This document shows positions 13,301 to 26,600 of a DNA stretch of 64,000 nt, piece by piece (the stretch's first letter is position 1; each line of letters opens with the position of its first letter). A program made the position numbers and the translations under genes. Below the pieces are notes generated by a model. It had not been told where the DNA came from. It did no database searches and saw nothing but the letters and a program-made list of their open reading frames with translations. The DNA comes from Antedon mediterranea (Eukaryota > Echinodermata > Crinoidea > Comatulida > Antedonidae): NCBI RefSeq assembly GCF_964355755.1, contig NC_092674.1, positions 9,739,001 through 9,803,000 on the forward strand, given 5' to 3'.

Positions 13301-16300
13301 ATGAATTAATTAACTTTATTTCTGATTTAAAGTCAAAATGTAGAGATTACATGCATCATGAGGTAGTATTTGATTTTGATGATATAAAAATAAAATAAAC
13401 AACATGCCAGGCACTTCATGTGTGTCACATGCTGATGTGCATTCTGGTTTGACTACACATCTTCCAGTTAACCAAATAGTAGAGAACAGATCACCCCTAC
13501 AGATCTCCTTAGTCAAGATATACTAAACAGTTATCTGCTGAAATTAGTTCAGTCAAATACTGTACATCTACTGACTTACCAAATGAGTAAGTAATGAAAG
13601 CCAAAATCAAACAAGTTTTGGTATGATTTATTAAACATCGAATAAATTAAATTTACTTACCTTTTCATCGGTGGAATTTTCTAGAAGCATTCTGACCTCA
13701 ATACATGCCATATGTACCATCAGTAGCAGCGTCTTGGTATCGCTCTTTTCTGGACCTAATGCCCATTCAACACCACATGCTTGAACCATACCAGAGGTCA
13801 AACTTAACTGGGAGTCTCTTTGAGACTCATCTAAAAATATATTAAAGTTGTACTGCATGCTAAGGTGTTATGGTATAAATATAATATACAACAGACATAA
13901 CACCAAATTATACCACTACTACCATAGACTTATTATATTATACAACTAGACAATACAAATCAATCACAGCTCAAAAAGCTAGCCACTATGGAGGGGGACC
14001 ATCAAATATGGTTGCACCACATCAGCCAATAAGATGCGCCAGTTTGAGGACATGCCCACTAATCAGTCACACAAAACTATATGTCTCTGTTCCGGCAAAT
14101 TGAGCATATTAACACGATTGTATTCCTAACAATCCTCGTGTGTGAAAAAAAAAAAGGAATTAAAAAAAACTGTACTGTGTTTATGGGACTGTTGGCTTGT
14201 GAGCCATAGAGCTCTATTTACTCTTAAAGAAGTCCTGGATGTTATGTCGAACAAATAAATAAAATGAAATTTAGTTTTCATATTTTTAATTATAAATTTC
14301 ATATACTAATAATATTCATGAACAGATATAGTGGGCATTTAATGATTCCCTGACTAGTTTGCCATCACCTGGAATATAATAACTGTATGCTTATCTAAAC
14401 TTACTTAATTTATTTCTAAGTAACTGGGAAATACCAGTAAAGACATGATTACTCCATGTTGGTGGAAAGTCTGCAATTCCAGAGCCAGCATACTCCAAAA
14501 TTAAACCTAGACTGTCACATAATTCAAATTTCTGCAAATCCTGTACAAAAAAAAACTTGACACATTAGAAATTTATGGCTCAGCCATTTACACACATGTA
14601 TAACGCGAACAAACTATACAAATAACACAAAATAATACAGTAGACACCATTCCACTTAAAGGACAATTTTACAGAGAACCATACCAATAATTTATAGATC
14701 TTATATTTAATTTAAGATTATTTATGTAACCTGAGATGCTATATAGCATCAAAGTGTCCACTTAAAGATGTATTGTCCCCCAAAATCATGAAAAATAAAG
14801 ATTTTTAAAATCGGACTTTGAATAGGCCATTTTGCAGTTTTAATGAAGTTGTTCACTTCCATAAGAAAAAAAACGGGGGAAAAAATGATTTCACCTATAA
14901 AAAGACAAAATAAACAGTTAAATTACCCAAAAACTCATTGTCTTCCAGACAATTTGACAATTTTTTGCTTTAAAGTACATTTTTCTCAGGTAAATAAAAT
15001 TTTTTCAGACCCAAGTTTTTGTGAGAGTGAATAACTATTATGTGACATTAAAATAACATATTCAACAAAAAAATTTAAAAAAAATATTTTTTTAGGGGGA
15101 CAATATATCTTTAAAGGACAATTTTACAGAGAACTATACTTTGATTATATATACATTATGATTTTAGAACAATTGCGAGATTTACATACAGCCATCCCAA
15201 TAAATTGCTGTGACATTAAGTGTGCTTAGCAAAATCTTCCTCCTGAGTTTTCACTGTTGTTAACATACAAGATACATACATTTCAATTGCTAATTTGACC
15301 TGCATTAGGCTTAAATTTGCCAAAATGTTTAGTCTGTTATTTAAGTTCAACACTTCAATATCCAGAGAGAAAAAAGAAACAATAAAAAAATTCAACATTT
15401 CTATTTTTTACGATTTATTCAAAAGGTGTGTTTACTAGCAATTTTTCACGCTTTGTGAGACTTGTCTATTGACCCCTGAGGTAGCTAGTATGCGTGGCAA
15501 AATCGTAAATCTCGAAATTGTTTTGAAATCATATGTAGATGCTAAATACGGTTGTTCTTTAAAGGTGTCCTAGAAATAGTGGTTGGCTATAGCGTTAAGA
15601 CATAATATTGCTGCTCATTCCTTTCAATGGAATTTGTATTTAGTGAACTTCACTTTTTACTAGTACAGATAAAACACAGTACAGTATTTTGATGTGTTGA
15701 ACGTTACCTGACTATCTGAAAACTGCTTGCTTAAGATGTCCAAAAGTTGTAAAAACGATTCCTGTTCATGCATCCAACTGTACTGTCCACCCAGGTGAAA
15801 AAGACCTATCATCACCTTAAAGGCTTTCTCACAACCTATATTAAAAAAGGGTATATAATTATAGTAGATATATGACAAAGGAACGAATATTTTTGTGGCA
15901 GCTTTTTTAAATTTGTCCATAATATAAAACAATTTTTACTGATATTTGTCTGAGAACTTTTTGTTATACTAAGCCTGTGTTTTTGCAACCAAAAATTAAC
16001 CAATAAACTGCCTGTGGAAATTGGGTTTAACCAATTCCACTCAATTAACCGATATTTATCTCATTCAAATATTTATCAGATAAATGCGATAATTTGTAAC
16101 TTTTACATGAAGGACAAATTGTTGCATTGTGATTGGGCACTTGGTTGTTTGGTAATGACTGATCATGCGCATTTTATTTTTTAATTAATTACCTGATGGG
16201 TTAAAAAATCGGATAACCGATAATTTTGGCAGCGAAAACACAGCCTTATAAATAAATAATAATTACTGAAAAAATGACAAAGCTATTGGTAATCAGTGGC

Positions 16301-19300
16301 TGAGATACAAACAAAAATAAGAAATAAGCTAAATCAAACAATAAATTAAAACAGACAGACAGAAAGAAATTGCAGAGCTTTCAGGTAACATTTAACCCTT
16401 CCTCTGTGCTGGATTGTTAAATAAATAATAGTATTAATACTGTAATACATAAAAATAATTTATAGATCTTATATTTAAATGATTATTTATGTAACCTGAG
16501 ATGCTATATAGTTTTGTTCACTTTTGTCTAACTGTCATCATATCTCAGTCTTTTGGGGTGTTTTTTGGTAATTTTGATTGGTAATAAAAAAATAAAAAAA
16601 TTAAACTGTATAGAAAACTCAAATTGTTTATTCCCTAATAACTTCCTCGTTGTCTTTTATATTATTATCTTCTGCCAGACATATCCCTATTCAAATGATT
16701 GTACTTCTTTTATAAAATGCAATTGTCCTTTGTACCTCCCCACTCAAGCAATTATTTTCTATTCCATTATACTTTGCTATCAAGTACACTTATAAGTCCT
16801 TGTGAAGGACAGTGACTTCTGAAAGCCATGTAGCCATATTCACCAATTACAATTAATATGTTGTGACACACTACAGTAGTATTTTACTCAAGTCTATTAA
16901 TAATTAAGGACTTCACTAAACAGATATTCCCCGAATATTTAAATGTTAGGTGCAAGTGTTTCACTTTAATATAGTGATTGGTGAATTCTCCCAGATTTCT
17001 GTCTGTTTGTCAACTTTTAGAAGTTTACTAGGCTAACAAAGTTACCTACATTTTATCACTACTGTACATACTCCTGCCTATGGTATATACCAGTTTGCCG
17101 GTGACCTTCACGTAATAATTTCTCTGGTGGTTTTTTGATCATTAATACACACATTTTTTTTTTATCATTGCCAACAATGTTTAGGTAGAATTCTTAAATC
17201 ATGCCCTGTCCAAAATGACTTGTTAAACACTGTTTAGGTAGATTCATAAATCATGCCCTGTCCAAAATGACTTGTTATACCCCTCAACTTACCTTTCATA
17301 TTGTTAGTAATAGTTAAGCAGAGAGCTGTAAATGTTTTACACTGCACTAGATGCTCTCTACCAACAGGAGACTTGGCAATGGCAAACAGAATCTGATAGA
17401 CATCATCTAATATAGCAACACCTTCTTCTGCATTGCATAAGACACTGTGAATATAAGAAAACCAATGTCAATGTTAATGTTGTCAAATTTATATAGCGCT
17501 TTTAACAAACTATTAACATATTGTCCCAAAGCACTTAAAATAGTAAAGATGTATGGGAGAAAAAAATGGATTGAAATTACAAGTAATGAGATAGGTGATA
17601 CCAGAAAAGGTTCACAATATTTTATTCTCATTTTCTTCTAAAATTAACACAGCAAGCACATTCATTTTAACATAAATCTCACTCTGGGTATCTGAAAGTA
17701 TGTGTTTTTCCCCCACTCAACCCATAGCTTTTTGAAACTACATCCATGAAATAGTAAAATATTTACCTGTTTCCTGTGATAATCTCATTAAACATGGGTA
17801 TCTTGTTGAGCATCTCAGGGTGTTGGGAGAAAAGATCATCTGTGCTATAACACGCCAACATTGTCATGGCAAGAGAATGGAAAGCGCTCACTTCACATCC
17901 TGCTGTCTCTTCTTCTAAGAAGATAAAAGTTTTATATTACTTCTTCAAAATATATTATTTAGAAAAAACAATGCAAAATAACTCCTATAATTGCAAAAAA
18001 GACCATAAAATATTTTTCCTTTATTGTATATTTAGGCATAACTTTCAAAGTTAACAATAAGCAAATTAATTTTCTATCCTCCTTAAAGGTAGGAATTTGT
18101 TCACAGGGACAAACACAATATACAAGATGCTTTTGATGCTTAAACAAATTATTTATGTATTTAAACACTACCAAATCTATCACATGAAATATATATACTG
18201 TATTGATAATTTATTCACATTAGCAGTTTTTGAGTGTTGGTTGGTAGATCAGTATTCCAGGAGAAAATAATATGGGTGTTCCCTGAATATAGTGGTTCAC
18301 TGTAGCGCTAACACTATTATACATATTACCCCTTGTTCATTTCACAATAAAGTGTCCCCTGAATAGGGGTGTTTTAAAGGAGCGGTTCTATTATGATAAT
18401 CCTTAATAAATACATATTTTCTGTTATATGGTATATATGGTGTTTGAAGTAGGTTTCTTCAATCAAGGCAATCTACTTTAACAACAAAGACACTGAGCTC
18501 GCCTTGTTGTCAAGATAGGAACTCATAATCAGTCCATTGATCTTATGTCTGGCTGCGACAAATACCAACAGTACTACTACTATGTACTTATTCTTTGCGA
18601 TGTCTGATACGGGGTATGGAAGTGATCGTGTCGCAGCCACAAATAAAACCTGTTGTTAAATTTTCTTGCTTCAATTAAGCAACAGCATTCATGGTCAATT
18701 TGCAATAATATGCTCAATAGAAATACTGTCAAGCCAAATTAAGTACACTATGCCTTTAAATCTCTTATGGTACAAGTCAGGGTTGGCAAACTATACAGCT
18801 GTAGGACTTCTACATGACTATAATTACTATGACAATAATTACTTGTGCTAAGCAGCCTGTTCAGAAAGCTGAAACCAAGAGAGTGGAAGATTTGATTTCT
18901 AACTTCATTGGTTGTCGTTTCTGCTTGTACAAGCTTGGTTATCTGTGAATTAAAATAATATTAAGTGAATATCTTATTTTTAAAGTACAGAATTAATGGG
19001 CTTTTGTACTAAAACTATTTTATAGATTTAACATTTAGTTAAAGCTTCAAAAGCAATCAATTTTCACATTGATTTCAAAAAATTGGGTTTGATTGAGATG
19101 GAAATGAGGACAGGAAAAGAAAAGACATCAGATTCAATGAACACACACGGCACATATATAGTAGTACAGAAAGGAATATTTATTTAAAAAAATAATCACA
19201 ATACAATACGTATTGTATTAAAAGATGAGTTTAAACTTTAAAGCCGGTGTTCTTTATACCTTATCACTGCACTAACATGATCGTCACGGTCATGTACTGT

Positions 19301-19495
19301 AAAAAAGTGTAAACTGTAGTAGGCCTACAGTATAAATCATAAAAATAAAAAACTTGAAAGTTTATTTTTTACCAACAAAAGTGCAGCAAACTTTTCGGTG
19401 TCAGATGAGGTCGATTTCATTGTATGAAGACATTTCTGAACCGTTGGTTCATCTATTTGTGAGACATTATCTTCAGCTACACCTTCTGCTTCCAT
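7304..19495 (-). CDS. NCDN: Neurochondrin, complete, 15 coding exons, 609 aa
   Basis: Neurochondrin is a cytosolic ARM-like helical protein; in vertebrates it supports neurite outgrowth, dampens CaMKII phosphorylation and affects mGluR5 signalling. Exons in transcript order: 19495-19373, 18942-18843, 17914-17767, 17444-17293, 15835-15708, 14540-14405, 13830-13661, 13226-13041, 12689-12574, 12022-11806, 10112-9989, 9495-9418, 9109-8951, 8378-8280, 7419-7304. Every splice phase matches, giving 609 codons and a TAA at 7306-7304. Family-like stretches include EKFAALLLITK (first junction), LNKIPMFNEI, WLAEETSALKE, LRLLLPGFCHLSVE, MELWYLAMQ and SVLPWLPN, all matching what I recall of human NCDN, which is longer (~729 aa). 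The start has an A at -3 and G at +4. Intron 13 has a GC donor (AAG|GCAAGT). Intron 10 carries the 24-bp satellite. It is divergent from DDX11. Confidence 0.95.
7930..8215 (+). mobile_element. Non-LTR retrotransposon 3' end relic in NCDN intron 14
   Basis: A decayed reverse-transcriptase C-terminal reading (KYLSEFLTVKKGKRELRSSH followed by an SWG motif) leads into a 3' end with GGCGCTATATAAAT and a GATTGATT microsatellite tail, which is typical of CR1/L2/RTE-like LINEs. It is opposite in strand to NCDN and far too short to be active. Confidence 0.55.
8690..8948. repeat. Short tandem array, GTGTCC-TGAATAGGGG units
   Basis: About ten degenerate ~16-19-bp units (GGGGTGTCCACTGAATA and variants) follow a partial copy of the 5.4-kb minisatellite unit. 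The array ends next to the GC donor of NCDN intron 13, within the first few bases of that intron. Confidence 0.75.
10126..11306. repeat. Homogeneous 24-bp satellite, ~49 copies, in NCDN intron 10
   Basis: The unit contains AAAGAGATACCCAATAGTTC and is 24 bp long, repeated about 49 times with no difference I could see. Because 24 is a multiple of 3, long open frames appear on both strands (QKEIPNSS-type and ENYWVSLF-type); they are artefacts of the repeat. The array stops 13 bp from NCDN exon 11 (10112-9989), so the 3' end of the intron, read on the minus strand, is satellite with a CTCTTTTT run. Confidence 0.97.
11475..11785. mobile_element. Compound MITE family B (CTCTGTCTACACTA termini)
   Basis: Terminal CTCTGTCTACACTAGTTTGA and an inverted partner near 11690-11705 enclose repeated GTGATGTGCCCAAATATGGT / ATATGGGCACATCAC palindromes. 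A second partial copy follows to 11785, suggesting one copy inserted beside or in another. Relatives lie at 30662-30773, 34168-34230, 35818-35924 and 39281-39525. Confidence 0.65.
12294..12440 (+). mobile_element. tRNA-derived SINE copy (NCDN intron 9)
   Basis: A tRNA-like head (GGTGGTCTAGTAGTATGA, then GGGTCCAAGCCC as B-box-like sequence) is followed by a tail containing TCAGAGTAGGGCAAA. The tail recurs inverted at ~48289-48400. It lacks features of a functional tRNA. Confidence 0.5.
14762..15115. mobile_element. MITE family A, short member (NCDN intron 5)
   Basis: Left end TTAAAGATGTATTGTCCCCC and right end GGGGGACAATATATCTTTAA frame ~354 bp. An internal block (GTTGTTCACTTCC and neighbours) is shared with other members. 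No protein is encoded. Confidence 0.7.
15969..16249. mobile_element. MITE, family C (AAGCCTGTGTTTT termini), NCDN intron 4
   Basis: TAAGCCTGTGTTTTTGC at the left and GCGAAAACACAGCCTTA at the right are imperfect inverted repeats around ~281 bp of non-coding DNA that itself has internal symmetry (AACCGATA elements). A TA target duplication is possible but not certain. Confidence 0.55.
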
Positions 19496-20699
19496 AGTAA
19501 ATATGATGTTGCACTGTACAGCACTGGAAATGCTTTCTTTCCGGGTGATGAAACTGAACTAGCACAGGAGCAGGCCTGTTTTCAGAGGGAAAGGGCCTAG
19601 CTTTCTATCAAGTTTTAAGCTGGTTATACACCTAATATTCAATTTAAATTAGTTCTAAAAAATACAACAAACACAAGATAAAGTATACAAGAAAGAATAA
19701 AAAGACTCCGACTGATGTGAATCTGTATACATCCATTAAAAATGAAAATTCATATAACCTTTCTCGCACGACATTTTTTAGGTTTCTCGTTTTTCCCCAG
19801 ATCGAGCTTTCAGAATTATAACCGCCCTCTTGTGACGACTCTTTAGAGAGTATCAAAATGGAATAACCCTAACTTAATCGTGGTGCTAAAACGTATATAA
19901 TAGGCCTAGGCCTAGTTATTATAGATTTTTAATTAAATTTTTGAAAAGAATTAAAGTTGTAAATAAAGAAGCATATTTCATATTTTTTTCAATAGATAAA
20001 TAGTTTTAAATTTAAAATCTATAATTACTTAATATTTGTTAACCCATTTCATAATCGCTTCGACCATGTACATTATTTTTGGATTTTTCCGCGAAATATT
20101 TGAGATTTTTTAACAAGGATTTTTGTTGAGGTGACTTTTGTACCGTAACCTTGTACCTCTAGGCTAAATACTATTCAGTGTGAGCTCAGATGAATTTCTT
20201 GAAGATATCCTTATTTTGTAAGAGTAATACTGTAATTTTATAATAACAATATTTAAATGTAGCTAACTAATGTACAGGTTTAGAAGTTCTGTAACTGTAT
20301 ATATTAATTATTATTGAAATTAGGCTAGCCGCTAGTAGTAGAGTAGGCCTAGCTAGGCTAGCCTAGCCTACCTAGCTAGGCATAACTAAACAATCCTTTA
20401 GAATAGGTTAGCTACTGTAGACTAGGTAAGGGTTGGGCCCAGACTTTCTTTAAAAGGGCAGGCCAGGCCAAGCCCACTCCAGTAAAATATGACTTTCATG
20501 TTAAAAATGTCTGCGGCCTACACAAAACAACATACCGGTATATTAGTATTATAGACCTACTGTACAGTACATGTTATTTTTGTTAAAGGAATCTGCTTTG
20601 TATTTTTTGTAAAACTTTCTAATTATGTCATTCACTAGGCTAATTTATTCTATGAATTAATGAAGCCAGTCAACCAGTCTTAAATTACAGACTTTATTG
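19496..20699. promoter_or_regulatory. NCDN / DDX11 divergent intergenic region
   Basis: The two start codons lie 1.2 kb apart on opposite strands, so both promoters must sit here or close by. Runs of GCCTAGGCC/AGGCTAGC occur at 19900-19915 and 20325-20420. A splice-acceptor-like TTAAATTACAG ends at 20690, ten bases before the DDX11 ATG, suggesting a 5' UTR intron. I see no clear TATA box or known binding site that would fix the start points. Confidence 0.45.
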
Positions 20700-23600
20700 A
20701 TGGATTCGGGAAGATCATCAGACACTTCTGCAGAAGAGTCCTTCCTTTCAGAAGATGATGTCAGTGATGTCTTTCTGACGTCACCAAGATTCTCGACAGC
20801 AGCCTCAACAAGTTCTGTGCCATCAAGAGATTTTCTATTTCCGTTTACACCATATAACATTCAAAAGGAATTCATGAGTCACCTATATCTGGCATTGGAT
20901 GAGGGAAAGATCGGAATATTTGAAAGTCCGACAGGAACAGTAAGCTAATAGTAATAAAACAAACCAAACATGAAAATCATTTACAATCAACTCTCCAAAT
21001 ACCAGACTCTCTAAAAACTGAAAACGCACCCTTTCTATAGTATAAGTCCAAAATTCTCTTTTACTGTACCATTAAAAACACATTCAGAATACTTTCCAGA
21101 AACCGAGATACCAGTAGGCCAGCCCGCGATTTTTTTTTTCGTACATAAGTTGGGGACCCCTTAATGAAACGTCACAAAATAAACATGAATAATTCATCAG
21201 TTTAATTTTCTTGTTCCGTGTGCACCCACAAGCGTATAACAACAAGAAGTGATTACACGACACAACTGCGATACGATTCTAGGCCATCTCCGCTGTGGTT
21301 GCGGTGTGCGATTTCATAAAAGAATAGCGGCGTTTTTTGTGGATTGTCGAAATAATCAGCCTTTAGTTTATGATAGAGTTTTTAATATAATTATTGTATT
21401 ATTAAAGAATTACGTGTTAAAATTATAGTTTCTATTAATACTATTAGGCCTAATTATTAGTCTCTAAAGTCCATGTCTATTCTAGTAGTCTGTGTGGGTG
21501 TGACGTGTGTGTTACTGTTAGGTATGACACAGTCCGAGTAATAAGTCAGCAAAATTAAACAATTACATTACACAAAAATACATTTTTTATTCTCGTGGTT
21601 CTAATCTTTCCATCTCATGTGTTCATATACGCGCATTTTTAAAGTTCCTTTGAGTACATGCATATTGTTTGATAATAAAATAGCAGAATTTAAAAAATTA
21701 CAGTACACAAATTATAAACATTCTTCTTGTGGGTCTAAGCTTTCTATGGGCTATGTCTAATTACTACTTAGTTGAATGTGTCTTGTCTAGCTGTCGATTA
21801 GCCTCGACACATTTTGCATAGGTTGGTGTGTGTGTGAAGAAGAGTGCGAGAGCAATCACATGAATTGACCTAGAATCCTAGGCCTAGAAAGAATCGTATC
21901 GCAGTTGTAATCACTTTTAGCTATACGACGCTTGGGTAGACACGGAACAACTGATGAATTATTCATGTTTATTTTGTGACGTTTCATGAGGGGTCCCCAA
22001 CTTATGTACGAAAAAAAAAATCGCGGCCAGCCCATGGGTGTCTGGTATTTGAGAGAGATGACTGTATTACATTTTAATGTATAAAAGTCATAAACATACT
22101 ATACTGTAGACACTGAACTAAGTGAATGTCAACATGGCCGTAACTGGAGTGGAATTGTGGCTTGGTGGGTATGATGCTTGACTACCAATCCAAGGGTCCT
22201 AGGTTCAAGTCCCGTCACATGTCAGGATTTTTTCTAATGACAAATTACAACTCCACTCCCAAAGACTTGTAATAAGATTTTGTTTATGTAGAGCATCCTG
22301 TGTATATGTTTGTCTTGTGAACCTCTGAGGGTCTCACTCCTTGGTTGTCTGTTCAAAAATATTGTAGTATATAAAATAATAACCTAAAGTATTATATGGA
22401 AGAACCAATTTATTAAAATAGAATATACTTTCAATTCAATTCAACATTTATTTCTTCCTTCACGAAAATGAGGTAAACATAACAAATTCCAGTAAAATAA
22501 ATAACAAGTCAATTGATGATAAAAAAAAAAGTATACAGGTACATTAAAGCAATCATTCATATTGTTGGAATTGCTTTTGGAAAATTTGACTTTCAGGAAA
22601 ACTGGACATTTTGGGGCAACCCAAGCATGTTCATTTGAAAGATTTGATTGTATATCTTTAACTCTTTTAAACTCACTCTTTATCTGTAATTAGGGCAAGT
22701 CGTTGAGTTTAATTTGTGGTGCTATTACTTGGCTACGTGATTTTGAAGAAAAAAAGAAGAAAGAAGCTCAAGCCATTCTGGATAAGTCATCAGCTCTTGA
22801 TTCATCTTGGTTAGTGCATCCACACAAACTGGTTTCAATAAAAAAATGTTGAAATGAAATATTTATATTTCTAATTATGGTATAATATTATAGTGTTTTA
22901 TTGAATAAAGTTTTAAATCCTTACACCTTGGGGTGGGGGTGGTGCTGTTCCATATAGTGTGTGAACAATTTTTTTTTCTTAATTTATTTTTTAATCTGCC
23001 ATTTTAATGTAATATAATAGATACACTTTGACCAAAAACAAAAAATATTACCTGAAAGAAAAAAAAACTTTTCTTTTGTCTTGTTATAAGTAAAATATTT
23101 ACAGAAGTGAATAACTTTATTAAAACTGCAAAATGGCCTTTTTAAAGTCTGATTTTATTAATCTTCATTTTATTAATCTTCATTTTCATGTTTTTGAAGG
23201 ACAATGATTGTTAATTCGACCAAATTACGCTCCCAATAATCCATGCAATAATGAACCAAAGGGTGTATACACATGCCAAGAGTAGTCTTTACCTTTTTAT
23301 TTATTTCTTTAGTGATTCAACACTGAATGACACCCTGCAGCTCTTAGTTGCATCAACCCCAACGGAACCAAATGAACCTGATTGGTTCCTGGAATTTGAT
23401 AAAAAGAAGGCTCTTGGTGAAAAAGCCCAGAAGATCAAGGTAAGCATTGAATTGCATTGAATGTTACATAGCTTTTAATTTTCAGACTGCATATGAAAAA
23501 AGTTAAATAAAAATATCAAAGATTCCACAAACATGCTGGTAAACATATTTTTATTTAGAATATGAATTTACTTTGCCCTTTCACAAACTTGAATATTTGT

Positions 23601-26600
23601 CTTCCAATTGCTAAGTACTAAATAAGATAATTTATTCAATTTGTTTTGTTTTTTTTGTAATAGCAAGATCAAGAACGAAATATGAAAAGGGATCAAAAGC
23701 TGAAAGAAATGAAAAATGACATTCGACAGAGGATGCAGTTTAAGAGAAAGGTACAGCATTGTGTATTTGGTGTTTTTGTAGATGATGTGTTAGTTAGTTA
23801 GTAGTCCAGCTACTCTACAGTAGTTAATTTTAAAGGTTAGGTGGTTGATGGCTAGAAATGGCTAGCTGATTGATGGCTAGAAATGGCTAGCTGATTGATG
23901 GCTAGAAATGGCTAGCTGGTTGATCGCTAGAAATGGCTGATTGAGTAGAAATGGCTAGCTGGTTGAGTAGAAATGGCTAGCTGGTTGAGTAGAAATGGCT
24001 AGCTGATTGATGGCTAGAAATGGCTAGCTGATTGATGGCTAGAAATGGCTAGCTGGTTGATGGCTAGAATTAGCTAGCTGATTGATGGCTAGAAATGGCT
24101 AGCTGATTGATGGCTAGAAATGGCTACAGTAGCTGGTTGATGGCTAGAAATGGCTACAGTAGCTGGTTGATGGCTAGAAATGGCTAGCTGGTTGATGGCT
24201 AGAAATGGCTAGCTGATTGATGGCTAGAAATGGCTAGCTGGTTGATGGCTAGAAATGGCTAGCTGGTTGATGGCTAGAAATGGCTAGCTGGTTGATGGCT
24301 AGAAATGGCTAGCTGGTTGAGTAGAAATGGCTAGCTGATTGAGTAGAAATGGATAGCTGGTTGAGTAGAAATGGCTAGCTGGTTAAGTAGAAATGGCTAG
24401 CTGATTGAGTAGAAATGGCTAGCTGGTTCAGTAGAAACAGCTAGCTGGTTGAGTAGAAATGGCTAGCTGGTTCAGTCCAAATGGCTAGCTGATTGATGGC
24501 TAGAAATGGCTAGCTGGTTGATGGCTAGCTGGAATATATCTGGTTCATTATAAAAAATAAATTAACAAATATTCTTTTTTACAAAGGCATTTCTTTTGAG
24601 TCTTTCATGTTCTGACTTTCTAAGTTATATACTATTTATGACATTGTTAATTTCTTTAAATCTATATTTCTTTTTCTGCAGAGAAAATCAACCACAGTTG
24701 ATGATGTTGGGATGAAGCCAACACATGATGAAAATGCAAATACGGTAGCTGGTGGTAAATCGGATACGACACCTGTAACAGACGACGATAATCTGGTGGT
24801 TGACGAGTATCATAGTGATGAAGAAATAACAATGTTTGAAACAGAAGATGAAGAGGAGGTTGACATGGAACAACCGCATGTTACCAAGGTAACAGCTTTA
24901 TGCAACCAGTAACCTGTATGCAGAAACCGTACAGAAACTAGCGAGCCAATTGGGAGACAGTGAAGTGATGCAAACAATGATGGGGATCGAATTCTAAAAA
25001 TTTCAGCCGTACCTCTGTTAAAAAATAATTGTAATGGAGCTGTAGCTTGGTGGTTAACTTGCTTGCCTTCCAATCCCAAGGTTCATGGTTCTATCCTGTC
25101 CTACAGTAGTGCCGGGGTTGTAACTCACAAATCTTTCAATTCCACTCCCTCTCAGTCTCATGAGACTTTATTGTCTCATGAAACTCGGGTTTATAAGCAT
25201 GATAAATTTTAAATTATCCTGTAATTGGCAAGTTGCTTGCTGTTGGATGTGTATGAAATTTTTTTTTATTTTATGAAGAAAATCAGAAAATATATAAAAG
25301 TGTTTATAGTTTTGTTTAATTATAGATATTTATTATTCTTTTCTTTTCATTTATAATTAAACAGATATACTATTGCAGTCGAACACATTCGCAACTTAGT
25401 CAGTTTGTCCACGAGATTCAGAAAAGTCCATTTGGCAGTGACTCAAAGGTGGTAACACTAGGTTCTAGACAAAATCTATGCATAAACGATGCTGTTAAGA
25501 AGCTAAGCAGTTTGTCTATGATGAATGAGAGGTGCCTGGAACTACAGAAGAACAAGAAAAAAGGTAGACTTATATGAATTAGAACCCTTATGTGGGTATA
25601 CCAAGGGGACACTTTCCTGTGAAACAAAGGAGAAGAAAATATGTTTTAATACAATGACCAATTCCTATTTAAGTGGACACTTCTATTTTATTAATTTATT
25701 GTCCCATTAATAAGGCTTCTACTGTATATAAATGCCTGAAACACTCAAATACATTTACCATAGTGGTTAAGGTGTTTATAAATGTGTCTGGAATGATTGC
25801 TTTTGGTTTTCACATTAGTCAGTTAACAGTTAATACAGTTTACTACTAGCTCTCTAGATCTTAAATACCACTTATTCTTCGATGATCTTGAAATCCATAA
25901 TGAATTTAAAATTACACCAAATCAATTGACCCATGATGTATACGAATCAGCAAGTATTATTTTCGACAAACATTGTAAAATTTTTCTGACCATGGCTTGG
26001 AACACACGAAATGATATATATAAATACAATTCCTTCTCAAACTTAATTTATTCATTTTCTTAGTATTTAATCTGTCTTAGTTTTCTTAAATTTTTTTTTG
26101 TAATTTTGTTCTTATGTCTAATTTGTTGTTTTGTATTTATATTTAAGTGTGTATGTATTATTTTTCACTGTAAACTTGTTGCACATCTCATTGAGACTGT
26201 GCCTCTGATTTAAAAGAGATACAATAAAAGTTCAGTTCAGTTCAGTATCTTTTTTGTTACATTTGGACATAGTAACAAAGAAATTGAACTGGTAGCCTGA
26301 CACAATGATTAACAAAAAAATAGAGATTACTAAAGTTTAACTTTGCTCTCTCTCTCTTATTAAACTGTCTTTATTTGAGGCCTACAAATGCAACAGGAAT
26401 AAATACTGTGAAGTGAACAATTGTATTTAAAATATAGAAATCAGCTCATATCTTCAGAGAATAATCTTCAGATCTCAGATTATGTTTGATTGTTATTGTT
26501 TAGAACCAAAGAAAGTTGAGCAAACCCAGCCAAAAAAACGAGCAAAAGTCAATAAAAGTGGGTGTCCATTTTACTCAGCAAGTCGGTTTGAGAATTTTAG

